From: a bacterium
GTDB lineage: Bacteria > Myxococcota_A > UBA796 > GCA-2862545
DNA: 35,613 bases
Reading direction: 5' to 3'
NCBI GenBank assembly: GCA_030424555.1
Contig: JAUHWK010000001.1
Location: 1-35,613, forward strand
Shown: piece after piece, positions 7,992 to 15,051 of the stretch
How positions within the stretch are numbered: position 1 is the stretch's first letter
Layout: every line of letters begins with the position of its first letter
The notes under the pieces: model-generated
Told to the model about the DNA's origin: nothing
Databases searched by the model: none
The model's input: only the letters and a program-made list of their open reading frames with translations
Made by a program: the position numbers and the translations under genes

Positions 7992-8030
7992 TGAAGTACT
8001 TCAGGCCCCGCCGGCAGGTGAAGTACTTCG
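7992..8030. repeat. Pair of GAAGTACTTC palindromes able to form a hairpin
   Basis: Two identical 10-bp perfect palindromes, GAAGTACTTC (7993-8002 and 8020-8029), lie 27 bp apart; the first extends to TGAAGTACTTCA. Since each is self-complementary, the two can also pair with each other as an 11-bp stem with a 15-nt GC-rich loop. The pair lies at the convergent end of the lysis cassette and the leftward genes ending at 8096. It could be a bidirectional transcription end, although no T-run follows, or a tandem protein-binding site. The rest of the gap (8031-8095) holds nothing I can assign. Confidence 0.55.
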
Positions 8031-8095
8031 ACCACTCCCCATCCAGTCCGTCCGTCTCGTAGCCCTCAGGGTAGGGAAGTCGCTGGCGGCGTCGG

Positions 8096-8728
8096 TCAGC
8101 AGTACCACCGCGAGAACTTGATCTCGCGGGACGCCAGCGCCTCACGGCAAGCCGCGGCTGGCTCCTCACACCGACCCTCGGCGATGGCCTCAACCAGCGC
8201 CCACAGCATCGCGTCCTCGCCTGCGTGGGCGCCCTCGCTTTCGCCGGCCTCCGCACGGACCCCGTCGACCATGCGGGCGACATCGGCAGGGGTCACGAAG
8301 TCGGGCATCCCCGCGTCGTGCCATGCGGCATGTACGTAGCGGTAGCCGCCTGGGACGTTGTGTCCGCACACCATGCAGGTGCGCCCCTGGTCGGTGTCGT
8401 CGGGGGCGAACTTGGTGGGGTGCGGAGGGCGTGGCACGCCCGCGTGGGCCTCCAACCCTCCGGAATTCCCGGAGAGTTCGGACGGTCGGGGCCGGGCTGC
8501 GGTCCGCAGCTCCTGCTCAGCCAGGGCCTCGACGATGCGCCCGACCTCGGCCTCGGCGGCGGCCCGTCCAGCGTCACCGACCTCTGGCCCGGACGCGGCG
8601 ATATGCCCACGACGACGGATCCGCCATCCGGTGCCGTTCGGTTGTGCTGCGTCCCATACGAACGCGACGATCGTGCCGCCGATGGACGATTCTCCCACCC
8701 AGCCCGTGCTGTCCCTCGCCCACTGCAT
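8096..8728 (-). CDS. Hypothetical protein with central zinc-binding motif
   Basis: The product is about 210 residues. Its ATG overlaps the stop of the upstream gene in the sequence GAGGAGGGATGATG, with the ribosome binding site directly ahead. The N-terminal part reads like a small beta domain (WVGESSIGGTIVAFVWD). The middle has CMVCGHNVPGGYRYVHAAWH, a CxxC followed by histidines that could bind zinc. The C-terminal third is helical and acidic. I do not recognise the family. It is the last of three leftward genes beyond the candidate attP, so it may be expressed separately from the rest of the early operon once the prophage is integrated. Confidence 0.68.
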   Translation of the reverse strand: MQWARDSTGWVGESSIGGTIVAFVWDAAQPNGTGWRIRRRGHIAASGPEVGDAGRAAAEAEVGRIVEALAEQELRTAARPRPSELSGNSGGLEAHAGVPRPPHPTKFAPDDTDQGRTCMVCGHNVPGGYRYVHAAWHDAGMPDFVTPADVARMVDGVRAEAGESEGAHAGEDAMLWALVEAIAEGRCEEPAAACREALASREIKFSRWYC

Positions 8729-8979
8729 CATCCCTCCTCTCTCGATGCCACGCGCCACCCCAGCATCGCCACAACCTGGTCGCGCGGAAGATCGACCAGC
8801 CTCGGCTGTGAACTGGTGCGGGGCACGACGTAGGTGCATCGACGCGTCGTCTTGTCGGGAAACACCGAGTCGACCTCGTCATCCACTGCCCCGATGGACC
8901 AAACGTGGATGGCGCCGCCCCCGACGAGCGGGAGTGCGTCGGGATCGATTCTGATGGTGAAGTCTCCTGGGCGTGCCAT
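8728..8979 (-). CDS. Small hypothetical protein
   Basis: The 83-residue product starts MARPGDFTIRIDPDALPLVG and looks like a compact beta-rich domain. The start codon (8979, or 8982 in the same frame) overlaps the upstream stop within the same GAGGAGGGATGATG junction found again at the next gene, so the three genes form a tight unit. No known family recognised. Confidence 0.65.
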   Translation of the reverse strand: MARPGDFTIRIDPDALPLVGGGAIHVWSIGAVDDEVDSVFPDKTTRRCTYVVPRTSSQPRLVDLPRDQVVAMLGWRVASREEG

Positions 8980-9257
8980 CATCCCTCCTCGCCGCACGCA
9001 GCGGCATCGTTGAACGTCGCGGTCGCTGCGATGCGCAGCGGCACGGATTGAGCGGTCTGCATGCGAACCGCCAGCTCGGCGTCCTCCCGTCGGCGTCGAT
9101 CGGTCGAGAGGCGCAGCATGCTGGGGATCGTCCGGGCGGAGCAGGGCCCGAAGGCTCGCTCGACGTCCGCCACCAGCTTGCGCGCCGTGGCTGCAAGGAG
9201 GGTCCGCTCCCATTCCTCGGCGGCCGCCTTCGCCTGCTCTTCGGTGATGGCCTTCAT
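8979..9257 (-). CDS. Small helical hypothetical protein, first gene beyond attP
   Basis: The 92-residue product starts MKAITEEQAKAAAEEWERTL and is mainly amphipathic helix for 60 residues. The ATG at 9257 is preferred over an upstream in-frame start at 9338, which would run into the integrase-end repeats. It lies just past the candidate attP and reads away from it, so in a lysogen host sequence could supply its promoter. Function unknown. Confidence 0.65.
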   Translation of the reverse strand: MKAITEEQAKAAAEEWERTLLAATARKLVADVERAFGPCSARTIPSMLRLSTDRRRREDAELAVRMQTAQSVPLRIAATATFNDAAACGEEG

Positions 9258-9286
9258 CGGCGCACCACCACTCGCGCCGCCACACC

Positions 9287-9306
9287 GTGCGGGTGAACCG
9301 TGCGGG
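9287..9306 (+). repeat. attP arm-type direct repeat, left copy
   Basis: Exact 20-bp match to 9438-9457, separated by 151 bp start to start. It consists of two overlapping halves of a tandem ACCGTGCGGGT unit. It lies just upstream of the leftward gene at 9257. Confidence 0.75.
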
Positions 9307-9414
9307 TCAGATGGGCTGAGCGCGACCGAAACCCGCACTCGGGTTCAAAAGTGAGCCCGATATGCCAGGAATGACGGTCCGACTCAGAACGCAAAGTAGA
9401 CATACGATGTCCTC

Positions 9415-10584
9415 CTAGTCGAGATCCTCGGGCAACTGTGCGGGTGAACCGTGCGGGAAGTTGAGCACTTTCCGGTCCTCAGGACGCGGTCGCTCGCCCG
9501 CCCGCACGGCCATGGCGGCGGCCTCGAGGTTGGCCCCGCCCGCCCTCGCGTAGGTCTTCCAGATGGTGGCCGGCGTGTTCCCCGACCATGCCGCGATGGT
9601 CTTCACGTCGATGCCCCGGTCGAGCATGGCGTTGATCATCGCGTGCCGCAGGCCGTGCGAGGTGAACCGCTCGACCTCCGCCGCGAAGCACAGCTTGGGC
9701 AGGTCACTGATGACGCGCTGGCGGGCGGTGATTGGCTTCACGCCGAGGATCCAGGCGTCGGACTCAAGCCCCTCGGCGAGGGGCACCAGGAGCTCACGTA
9801 CCGCCGGCACGAGTGGCACCCACCGCTCGCCGGTCTTGCCGGTCCGGTTGGTGTCGATGCGCGAGATCAGCCGAAACCGCCCGCGCTCCAGGTCCAGGTC
9901 TCGGGGCTGGATGCTGGTGCACTCCGACACGCGGCATCCGTAGGCCCACTGTACGTGCAGGGCCGTCCGGATGTAGCCGTCTGCCTTCTGGATGACGGCC
10001 CAGGCGTCCTGGCGGTCGGGCATGTGCCGTGTCCGCTTGGGTGTCACCAAGATCGAGGGCAACTGGAGCCGCTCCGTCGATGTGGCGCCACGGCGGAAGC
10101 CCCAGCCCCACGCGATCTGGAGTACTCGTAGGTCCTGGGACACGGTGGACGTCGCACAGCCGGCGCCGAGCTGCTCGTCTCGGTACCGCTCAAGCGTGCG
10201 GAGGTCGATGGTGTCGATGAGCACGTCGGCGAGCCGTGCCTCGAGGCGGCGCCGATGCGCTCGGTACGCAGACACGCTGCTCCTGGCGAGGTCCTTGCGC
10301 TGCTCGACGTCGTAGAACCAGGCGCGCAGCAGGTGCTGGATCGTGACGACCTCTTCCCCGTCCTCCCCCTCCGGTGGGGCCGCCCAGGCGCCCGACATCG
10401 CGAGCTTGGCCATGTACTGAGACAGTGGCTCGCGGTCCGACCGGCCCGACCACACCGTCGTGGTCTCGCCCTCCCGGTGGACCTCGACGCGCCAGTACCA
10501 CTGGAGGCGGGTCTTCGTGGGGGGCTTGATCGGCCGCGCGATGAGCGGCTCGACGTAGATCTTCTTCGGCTTCCTGGGCATCAT
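9415..10584 (-). CDS. int: Tyrosine-family integrase
   Basis: The product is 389 residues from the ATG at 10584; a second ATG at 10581 follows directly, and GAGGG precedes both. It has an N-terminal arm-binding and SAM-like core-binding region (about 25-185) and a C-terminal catalytic domain. Catalytic residues visible are R218 (GCRVSE), a beta-hairpin lysine near 250 (RTGKTGERWVPL), H310 and R313 (TSHGLRH), W333 (AAWSGN) in the second histidine/tryptophan position, and nucleophile Y345 (WKTYAR). It would recombine attP with the host attB and, with a directionality factor, reverse this. It is the last gene of the leftward early operon and overlaps the putative excisionase gene. Confidence 0.95.
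   Translation of the reverse strand: MMPRKPKKIYVEPLIARPIKPPTKTRLQWYWRVEVHREGETTTVWSGRSDREPLSQYMAKLAMSGAWAAPPEGEDGEEVVTIQHLLRAWFYDVEQRKDLARSSVSAYRAHRRRLEARLADVLIDTIDLRTLERYRDEQLGAGCATSTVSQDLRVLQIAWGWGFRRGATSTERLQLPSILVTPKRTRHMPDRQDAWAVIQKADGYIRTALHVQWAYGCRVSECTSIQPRDLDLERGRFRLISRIDTNRTGKTGERWVPLVPAVRELLVPLAEGLESDAWILGVKPITARQRVISDLPKLCFAAEVERFTSHGLRHAMINAMLDRGIDVKTIAAWSGNTPATIWKTYARAGGANLEAAAMAVRAGERPRPEDRKVLNFPHGSPAQLPEDLD
9438..9457 (+). repeat. attP arm-type direct repeat, right copy
   Basis: Exact 20-bp match to 9287-9306, lying inside the last codons of the integrase gene. Conservation of a DNA repeat inside coding sequence supports a binding-site role. Confidence 0.75.
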
Positions 10585-10871
10585 TCCCTCGACTGAGGCA
10601 GCCGGACCCGACGGCCAGTGCCGTAGTGCTGGTGCATCGTCGGTGGTAGCACACGCTGGCCAGATCTCCGCGCGAGGTCTTCGAGGACCTCCCTCCACAC
10701 CACCCACTCCCGCCGCTTGCCGGCGATCTCCGCTGCGTGCACCAGGCCGGCATCCCGGAGGTACTCCTCGCTCGCCTGGCGACCCCACGGGAGGAGGCGG
10801 CAGGCCTCAGCCACGCCGTGGATGCCATCGCCCCCCTGCAGGGCTCGGAGCTCGCGCGGCGGGGCGCTCAC
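10581..10871 (-). CDS. Putative excisionase / helix-turn-helix adaptor
   Basis: The 96-residue product begins with a GTG that overlaps the preceding stop (GTGA), and its stop overlaps the integrase start. The segment VAEACRLLPWGRQASEEYLRDAG followed by GKRREWVVWREVLEDLARR has the winged-helix pattern of excisionase-type proteins: helix-turn-helix, then a basic strand with a tryptophan and a final helix. Size and place directly upstream of int support a recombination directionality factor. A general small DNA-binding adaptor is the alternative. Its C-terminal codons contain GAGGCAGCCGGAC (10595-10607), an 11-bp match to the late-junction motif, which may be chance. Confidence 0.6.
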   Translation of the reverse strand: MSAPPRELRALQGGDGIHGVAEACRLLPWGRQASEEYLRDAGLVHAAEIAGKRREWVVWREVLEDLARRSGQRVLPPTMHQHYGTGRRVRLPQSRE

Positions 10872-11197
10872 ACGACCTCCACGGACAGCCGCCGGCCGAG
10901 CGCTGGTGTGAAGCGCCCATCGTGATCTCCGGCGACGCGCATCAGACCGGCCGCGCGGAACTCATGCCCCGGGACACTGCGGCCGAGGACCTCGACGTCG
11001 GTGACCACCGCCGACCGGCCCATCCGCCGCAGGTCGATGCGGGCTCGGCCGACGACCAGGTCGACGTGCACGACGAGTAGACTCTCGGTGCCGTGGTGCC
11101 GTGCACGCGCCAGCGCGAACCGCACGGCATCGCCGACGGTCTCGCACCGACCCGCGTGGTCGAGGTGCATCGCCGTGGTGGTCGACGGCACGTTCAT
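10868..11197 (-). CDS. Hypothetical early protein
   Basis: The 109-residue product starts MNVPSTTTAMHLDHAGRCET. Its ATG overlaps the stop of the upstream gene (ATGA) and its own stop overlaps the next start (GTGA). It appears to be a compact alpha/beta domain (VGDAVRFALARARHHG, then LLVVHVDLVVGRARIDLRRM). No family recognised. It is part of the coupled leftward early operon. Confidence 0.65.
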   Translation of the reverse strand: MNVPSTTTAMHLDHAGRCETVGDAVRFALARARHHGTESLLVVHVDLVVGRARIDLRRMGRSAVVTDVEVLGRSVPGHEFRAAGLMRVAGDHDGRFTPALGRRLSVEVV

Positions 11198-11400
11198 CGC
11201 GCCACGCCCTCCGCGAGACGCTCGACGGTCGCCGTGCCGGCCCAGCGGAGCCAGGACGGCCACGATGACGACCGACCCCGACCGCGGTCGTCGTGCCAGC
11301 GGACCCGCAGGGCGTCCACGGCATCGACCCACCGGCGGCCACCTCGGCGGCCTCGCAGGCAGTCGCCCGGCATGGGGGAGGTGGCGGGATCGCGTGTCAT
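11194..11400 (-). CDS. Small arginine-rich hypothetical protein
   Basis: The 68-residue product starts MTRDPATSPMPGDCLRGRRG and is rich in arginine and tryptophan. Both ends overlap neighbours by ATGA, which is the main evidence that it is translated. Function unknown; a nucleic-acid-binding role would suit its charge but is not shown. Confidence 0.55.
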   Translation of the reverse strand: MTRDPATSPMPGDCLRGRRGGRRWVDAVDALRVRWHDDRGRGRSSSWPSWLRWAGTATVERLAEGVAR

Positions 11401-12839
11401 GCCGGATCCACGGTGAAGGAGGGCAGGTTCGCCCGCACGATGGCAGCGGCGACCTGGGGGCAGACGCTGTTCCCGATGCGGGCCACCTGGTCGCGCTTCG
11501 TGCCGATCAGCACGTAGTCGTCGTCGAAGCCCTGGCACCGGGCGAGCTCGCGGGGCTGGAGCATCCGCATCCCGATGTCGGTGACGACGTGGGGCTCGCC
11601 CTCGATGTCGACGGTGACCAGGCCAAACCGGTCGACGCTGGTGATCGTGTCGAGGGGCCGGTCCGCTCGCTGGCCGATGCCGCTGCCGTAGTACTTGATC
11701 AGGAACGCCGCGACGTCCCTACGGTGGTCGAGTGGCAGCTCCACCTGCCGGTTCGCGGGCTTCACCTCGGCCTCGCACACGCTGTGGTGGTCGGTGGCGG
11801 TGATGGTCCCGAGGGGTCGCTCCATGCCATGCCCGACCACACCGGTGTAGTGCTTTGCGATCCAGGCCGACACGAGTGCGCCCTGCGACCCCTTGGCCGT
11901 CACGGTCCAGTACGGTCGCTCCACGGACCGTGTCCGGGGCTTCTGGCCCTTCCGCTCACCGTTGCGCGTGTTCGACAGGTACGGGGCCACAAGGGCGTGG
12001 TGGGTGCCCTGTGCCGAGATCGTGCCGAGCGGCCGCGACACGCCGTGGGTCGACTTGTGCGACGGCGAGGTGCCTCGGAGCGGCGCGATGTACGGCTCTG
12101 GATTGTCGAGCACGTACCGAACCAAGCCGTGGGCGATCCGGCGACAGGTGGCCTTGGCAAGCGGGCGCGGACGGTCGAAGATCGAAGGGCACGGGGTGCT
12201 CCAGTCGATGCACTCGGCGGCGGTCCGGTACGGGAGCGGACGGCCGGGTCCGTGCGATGGCGTGGGCCAGACCGGGTCCCCGTCACGGCGGGCGATCAAG
12301 AACAGCCGCTCGCGGGTGGTCGGGCTGCCGAAGTCGGCCGCGACCAGCTTCCGCCACGACACCCGGTAGCCGAGCCCTTCCAGCTCGCCGACGAACCTCC
12401 GGAATGTCTCGCCCTTGCGCTTGGGGTCGGGCCGGTTGTCGGGGCCGAGCGGCCCCCAGGTCACGAACTCGGGCACGTTCTCCATTGCGATCACGCGGGG
12501 GCTCACTTCCCGGGCCCACCTCACCACCATCCAGGCGAGACCCCTGATCTTCTTCGATACCGGCTTGCCGCCCTTGGCCCGAGAGAAGTGCGTGCAGTCC
12601 GGGCTGGCCCACAAGAGGTCAGGGCGCCGCGATCGGCACGCATCGCGCGGGGACACGCGGGCGATGTCCTCCTGGTAGTGGTGGGTGCTCGGGTGGTTCC
12701 GTTCGTGCATCCGGATCGCGTGTTCGCAATGATTGACGGCGATGTCCGGGTGCAGACCGGTCGCCCGGCGGATGCCCTCAGACGCACCTCCGCCGCCCGC
12801 GAACAGGTCGACGAGGAAGGGGTCGCGACGACTGTTCAC
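11397..12839 (-). CDS. DNA (cytosine-5-)-methyltransferase
   Basis: The 480-residue product starts at a GTG (12839) overlapping the upstream stop. Motif I FLVDLFAGGGG (residues 8-17) binds S-adenosylmethionine. Motif IV is ASPDCTHFS with catalytic C82, an SPDC variant of the usual PPC. Motif VI is MENVPEF (E120). Motif VIII is around TTRERLFLIAR. A late GNSVCPQVAAAIVRAN is motif X. The long variable region (about 210-400) carries repeated SRPLGTISAQGTHHAL / ERPYWTVTAKGSQGAL / ERPLGTITATDHHSV / DRPLDTITSVDRFGL units, four related stretches within the target-recognition part. No restriction enzyme partner is seen, so it is probably an orphan enzyme protecting phage DNA or acting in regulation. 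Confidence 0.93.
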   Translation of the reverse strand: MNSRRDPFLVDLFAGGGGASEGIRRATGLHPDIAVNHCEHAIRMHERNHPSTHHYQEDIARVSPRDACRSRRPDLLWASPDCTHFSRAKGGKPVSKKIRGLAWMVVRWAREVSPRVIAMENVPEFVTWGPLGPDNRPDPKRKGETFRRFVGELEGLGYRVSWRKLVAADFGSPTTRERLFLIARRDGDPVWPTPSHGPGRPLPYRTAAECIDWSTPCPSIFDRPRPLAKATCRRIAHGLVRYVLDNPEPYIAPLRGTSPSHKSTHGVSRPLGTISAQGTHHALVAPYLSNTRNGERKGQKPRTRSVERPYWTVTAKGSQGALVSAWIAKHYTGVVGHGMERPLGTITATDHHSVCEAEVKPANRQVELPLDHRRDVAAFLIKYYGSGIGQRADRPLDTITSVDRFGLVTVDIEGEPHVVTDIGMRMLQPRELARCQGFDDDYVLIGTKRDQVARIGNSVCPQVAAAIVRANLPSFTVDPA

Positions 12840-13147
12840 GACGCCTCCCGCCCCGCGACCACGTCGTCGGGAAAGACCCGGGTGGGCACGTCGCAGACGG
12901 TGCAGCTCGCGTAGCCCTCGGCCAGCAGCATGCAGAGCCCACCCTTGGCGGCCCCGCACCGCTCGCAGGCACCCGTCGCCAGGTCGGGGCGATCGCATGG
13001 ATCCGAAGGGTGCACGACGTGGACGGTGCCCGGGGGCGTGGTGCCCCGCTTGGCGCACCAGGTGCACGTCGTGCCCTCCAGCCTCCACCGGGACTCACCC
13101 GGCGGGGCGAACAGGTCGCCGCAGGCGTGGTCGAGCAGGCGGCTCAC
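12836..13147 (-). CDS. Zinc-ribbon protein
   Basis: The product is 103 residues from GTG 13147, overlapping stops at both ends (GTGA). It holds several cysteine pairs: CTWC near residue 28, then CERC, a lone cysteine and CTVC within about 30 residues, enough for two zinc sites. It sits directly upstream of the methyltransferase and is translationally coupled to it. Possible roles include DNA or RNA binding or assisting the methyltransferase; none is shown. Confidence 0.68.
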   Translation of the reverse strand: MSRLLDHACGDLFAPPGESRWRLEGTTCTWCAKRGTTPPGTVHVVHPSDPCDRPDLATGACERCGAAKGGLCMLLAEGYASCTVCDVPTRVFPDDVVAGREAS

Positions 13148-14763
13148 GCCTCCAGCCCCGGCCAGCGGTAGGCCACGAGCTCGCGCGCCCGTTCGGCCGA
13201 CAGCTTGAACGAGTGGAACTCGGTGCGGTTGTAGAGCTCGTCCAGGGCATCCGTGAGGGCCACCATGGTCGGGCCGTCGTCGACGTCGGCGGACGGTGCC
13301 GGGCTCTGACTCGCGGACCCTGATTGCCGTCGGTCCTTGAGCTCCTTCCAGGTGTCGCGGACCCACAGGAGAGATGTCTCGAAGCCACACTGGCCCGGGT
13401 CCTCAAGCCCGACCGCCTCCGCCACCCGGATGGCCGCGACCTCGTCCGACCAGAACGTCCGGCACTCCTCGCGGCCGTCCGGGTAGCTCAGGCGGAGCAC
13501 CAGGTTGGCGGGCCAGTCGGTGCCATCGTCGTGCGGGTGGCCGCCACCGGCGACCTGGTCGACGACCAGGCGGTGGGCCTCGATGCCGTCCTCATCGGCC
13601 AGGATGGACACCACGCCATGGGCCGCGGCCAGCTGCTCCCGCAGACCGCCCACCACCCTGTCGTACTCACCCTCGAGCTTGGCGTGCTTCTCCCCAAGCT
13701 TGCGGATGGTCCCGAGTGCGGAGAGCTCCTTGGCTCGCGCCTCGTCCCGTTCGGCCTCGACCTTGAGCAGCTTGGCGGCGAGCTCGTCGGCCTCCGGGTT
13801 GGTGGTGACCTGGGCCACCACGGGCTGGGGCGCCGTGGCGATCGGCGGGTCCTTGGCGAGCTGCTCCTCAGAGACCGCGTACAGCCACTTGGGCGCCATC
13901 CCCGGGTGCGGCCAAGGCACACCGAGGTCGAACTCGCGCCGGACCAGGTAGCCCTGGGAGAACATCCCGGAGAGCGTCGTCCCCACCGCGGTCTTGCCCC
14001 CGGGCTGCTCGAGCATCCGGCAGTGGACCGCGGTGTCGTGCGCGGCGACCATGTCCCACAGCGCCCGTCCGGAGGTGCCGGGCTGCGGCTTCTTGGTGCG
14101 CGAGTGCTTTGGCGTCCGTGGCATCTGCGGAGGAGGCGCCAGGGCGGCGGGAGGGGGCTCAGGGATCGGCGGCTCGGTCGCGAGCTGCTCCGGAGTGGCA
14201 GCGTAGACCCACGCCGGTGTGCGTCCATGGATGGGCCAATCCTTGGGGGCCTGGTACGACCTCCGGAGCAGGAACCCAGCCCGCGCGAGGCCGGGGAGCT
14301 GCTGGGAGAGCTTGCGCTGGAGCATCCACGACCCGACGGACGTGTCGATCTCGCGCACCGCGTCGAAGGTCTGGCGGGCGAGCGTGCCGGACCGGGGCAG
14401 GGCTCGCGCTGGCTTCGCCTTGGCGACCGGCGGGGCCTTGGCGGGCACGGGCTGCGGCCGCCGGGGCGGGACCGGTGCCGGTGCCGGAGGCGCGACGGGA
14501 CGTGCCGGCGGGGGGGCCTTGGCAGCCGGCGACCCCTTCACGTCCGTGCGCCACCACCACCACCGGGGGCCGCGCGCGTCGTCCTGGTAGTCGAGGGGGA
14601 GCCCGGCCTCGGCGAGCATCCGGAGGGACTCGCGGGCGGTGGCCGGACTGGCGTCCGTCACGCGGGCCAGCGCGCGAATGCTGAGGCGGTCTCCGCCCTC
14701 CAGGGCGCGCCAGAGGGCGCGCTGGCTTTCGGTGCGGATCCGCGGGTCGGGGGTCGTGTTCAT
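13144..14763 (-). CDS. Multi-winged-helix protein with internal duplication and coiled coil
   Basis: The 539-residue product starts at ATG 14763 (ATGA overlap with the upstream gene). Residues about 10-70 form a winged helix (LSIRALARVTDASPATARES). After a proline/alanine linker come two related units near 145-225 and 245-330. Each begins SG-[TR]-L/A..., contains a helix-turn-helix-like region, GF/GYLVRR or FLLRR, and ends with [PW]-x-W-[VL]-YA-x-[TS]-x-EQLA followed by a PPI segment. A heptad-rich stretch (about 335-400) and a C-terminal alpha/beta domain follow. I know no characterised phage protein with this order. A DNA-binding regulator or replication accessory role is plausible from the winged helices. 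Confidence 0.75.
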   Translation of the reverse strand: MNTTPDPRIRTESQRALWRALEGGDRLSIRALARVTDASPATARESLRMLAEAGLPLDYQDDARGPRWWWWRTDVKGSPAAKAPPPARPVAPPAPAPVPPRRPQPVPAKAPPVAKAKPARALPRSGTLARQTFDAVREIDTSVGSWMLQRKLSQQLPGLARAGFLLRRSYQAPKDWPIHGRTPAWVYAATPEQLATEPPIPEPPPAALAPPPQMPRTPKHSRTKKPQPGTSGRALWDMVAAHDTAVHCRMLEQPGGKTAVGTTLSGMFSQGYLVRREFDLGVPWPHPGMAPKWLYAVSEEQLAKDPPIATAPQPVVAQVTTNPEADELAAKLLKVEAERDEARAKELSALGTIRKLGEKHAKLEGEYDRVVGGLREQLAAAHGVVSILADEDGIEAHRLVVDQVAGGGHPHDDGTDWPANLVLRLSYPDGREECRTFWSDEVAAIRVAEAVGLEDPGQCGFETSLLWVRDTWKELKDRRQSGSASQSPAPSADVDDGPTMVALTDALDELYNRTEFHSFKLSAERARELVAYRWPGLEA

Positions 14764-14993
14764 GGCAGGTCCCAGGCGATGGTGATGACCGCCACCCACA
14801 CCACCACCAGGGCGATGGCGAGCATGGTGTCGATGGCGGCCAGGCGGAGGGGGGAGCTGCCGACGGTGGGCCGGGCGGGGGGACACCCGGGCGCACCCAC
14901 ACCGCCGGCAGCAAGGGGGCGGCTCCGTGGTGGAGCCGTGGAGGGGGTGTCCCCGCCGGCGGCAAGCACCGGGGTGGGGTGGGGGGTGGGCAT
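14760..14993 (-). CDS. Small membrane protein
   Basis: The 77-residue product has a soluble proline/glycine-rich N-terminal 50 residues and one C-terminal membrane segment (AAIDTMLAIALVVVWVAVIT). The ATG at 14993 has GGAGG 8 nt upstream; the frame is open further upstream, where it overlaps the DUF2303 gene. Its stop overlaps the next start (ATGA). Single-pass early membrane proteins of phages are often superinfection-exclusion or host-takeover factors, but nothing specific is visible. Confidence 0.6.
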   Translation of the reverse strand: MPTPHPTPVLAAGGDTPSTAPPRSRPLAAGGVGAPGCPPARPTVGSSPLRLAAIDTMLAIALVVVWVAVITIAWDLP

Positions 14994-15019
14994 GGTGCCG
15001 ACCTCCGACGGGGACGGTG

Positions 15020-15039
15020 TGCGCGCGGGGAAGCGCGCA
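15020..15039. other. GC-rich hairpin in the early operon
   Basis: A perfect 7-bp stem TGCGCGC / GCGCGCA encloses a 6-nt loop, within the 58-bp gap between the DUF2303 gene and the small membrane protein gene. No T-run follows on the minus strand, so it is not a typical intrinsic terminator; an RNA-processing or stability element is possible. Confidence 0.4.
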
Positions 15040-15051
15040 ACGTGGGAGCGG

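Larger units (their letters stand above)
9284..9460. other. Candidate phage attachment site (attP)
   Basis: The region spans the integrase stop codon (9415-9417) and the adjacent gap. It holds two copies of the 20-bp sequence GTGCGGGTGAACCGTGCGGG (9287-9306 and 9438-9457). Each is a tandem pair of a 13-bp unit ACYGTGCGGGTSA (9284-9296, 9297-9309, 9435-9447, and a weaker 9448-9460). An inverted GTGCGGGT lies at 9331-9338. Between them is a lower-GC segment (about 9345-9412) with GGGTTCAAAA (9341-9350), which resembles a tRNA T-loop, and a small palindrome GACAT-ACG-ATGTC (9399-9411). Paired arm-type repeats around an AT-richer core next to int is the classic attP layout. The core itself is not proven. 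Confidence 0.62.

Noticed and set aside
7636-8283. Minus-strand open frame across the GAAGTACTTC palindromes
   Set aside because: It overlaps the end of the 8096-8728 gene and the lysis gene in other frames, and its apparent KYF repeats come from the palindromes themselves.
9325-9365. Partial tRNA gene
   Set aside because: Only a T-loop-like GGGTTCAAAA is present; the T-stem does not pair properly and no acceptor, D or anticodon arms are found. Kept only as a possible att core.
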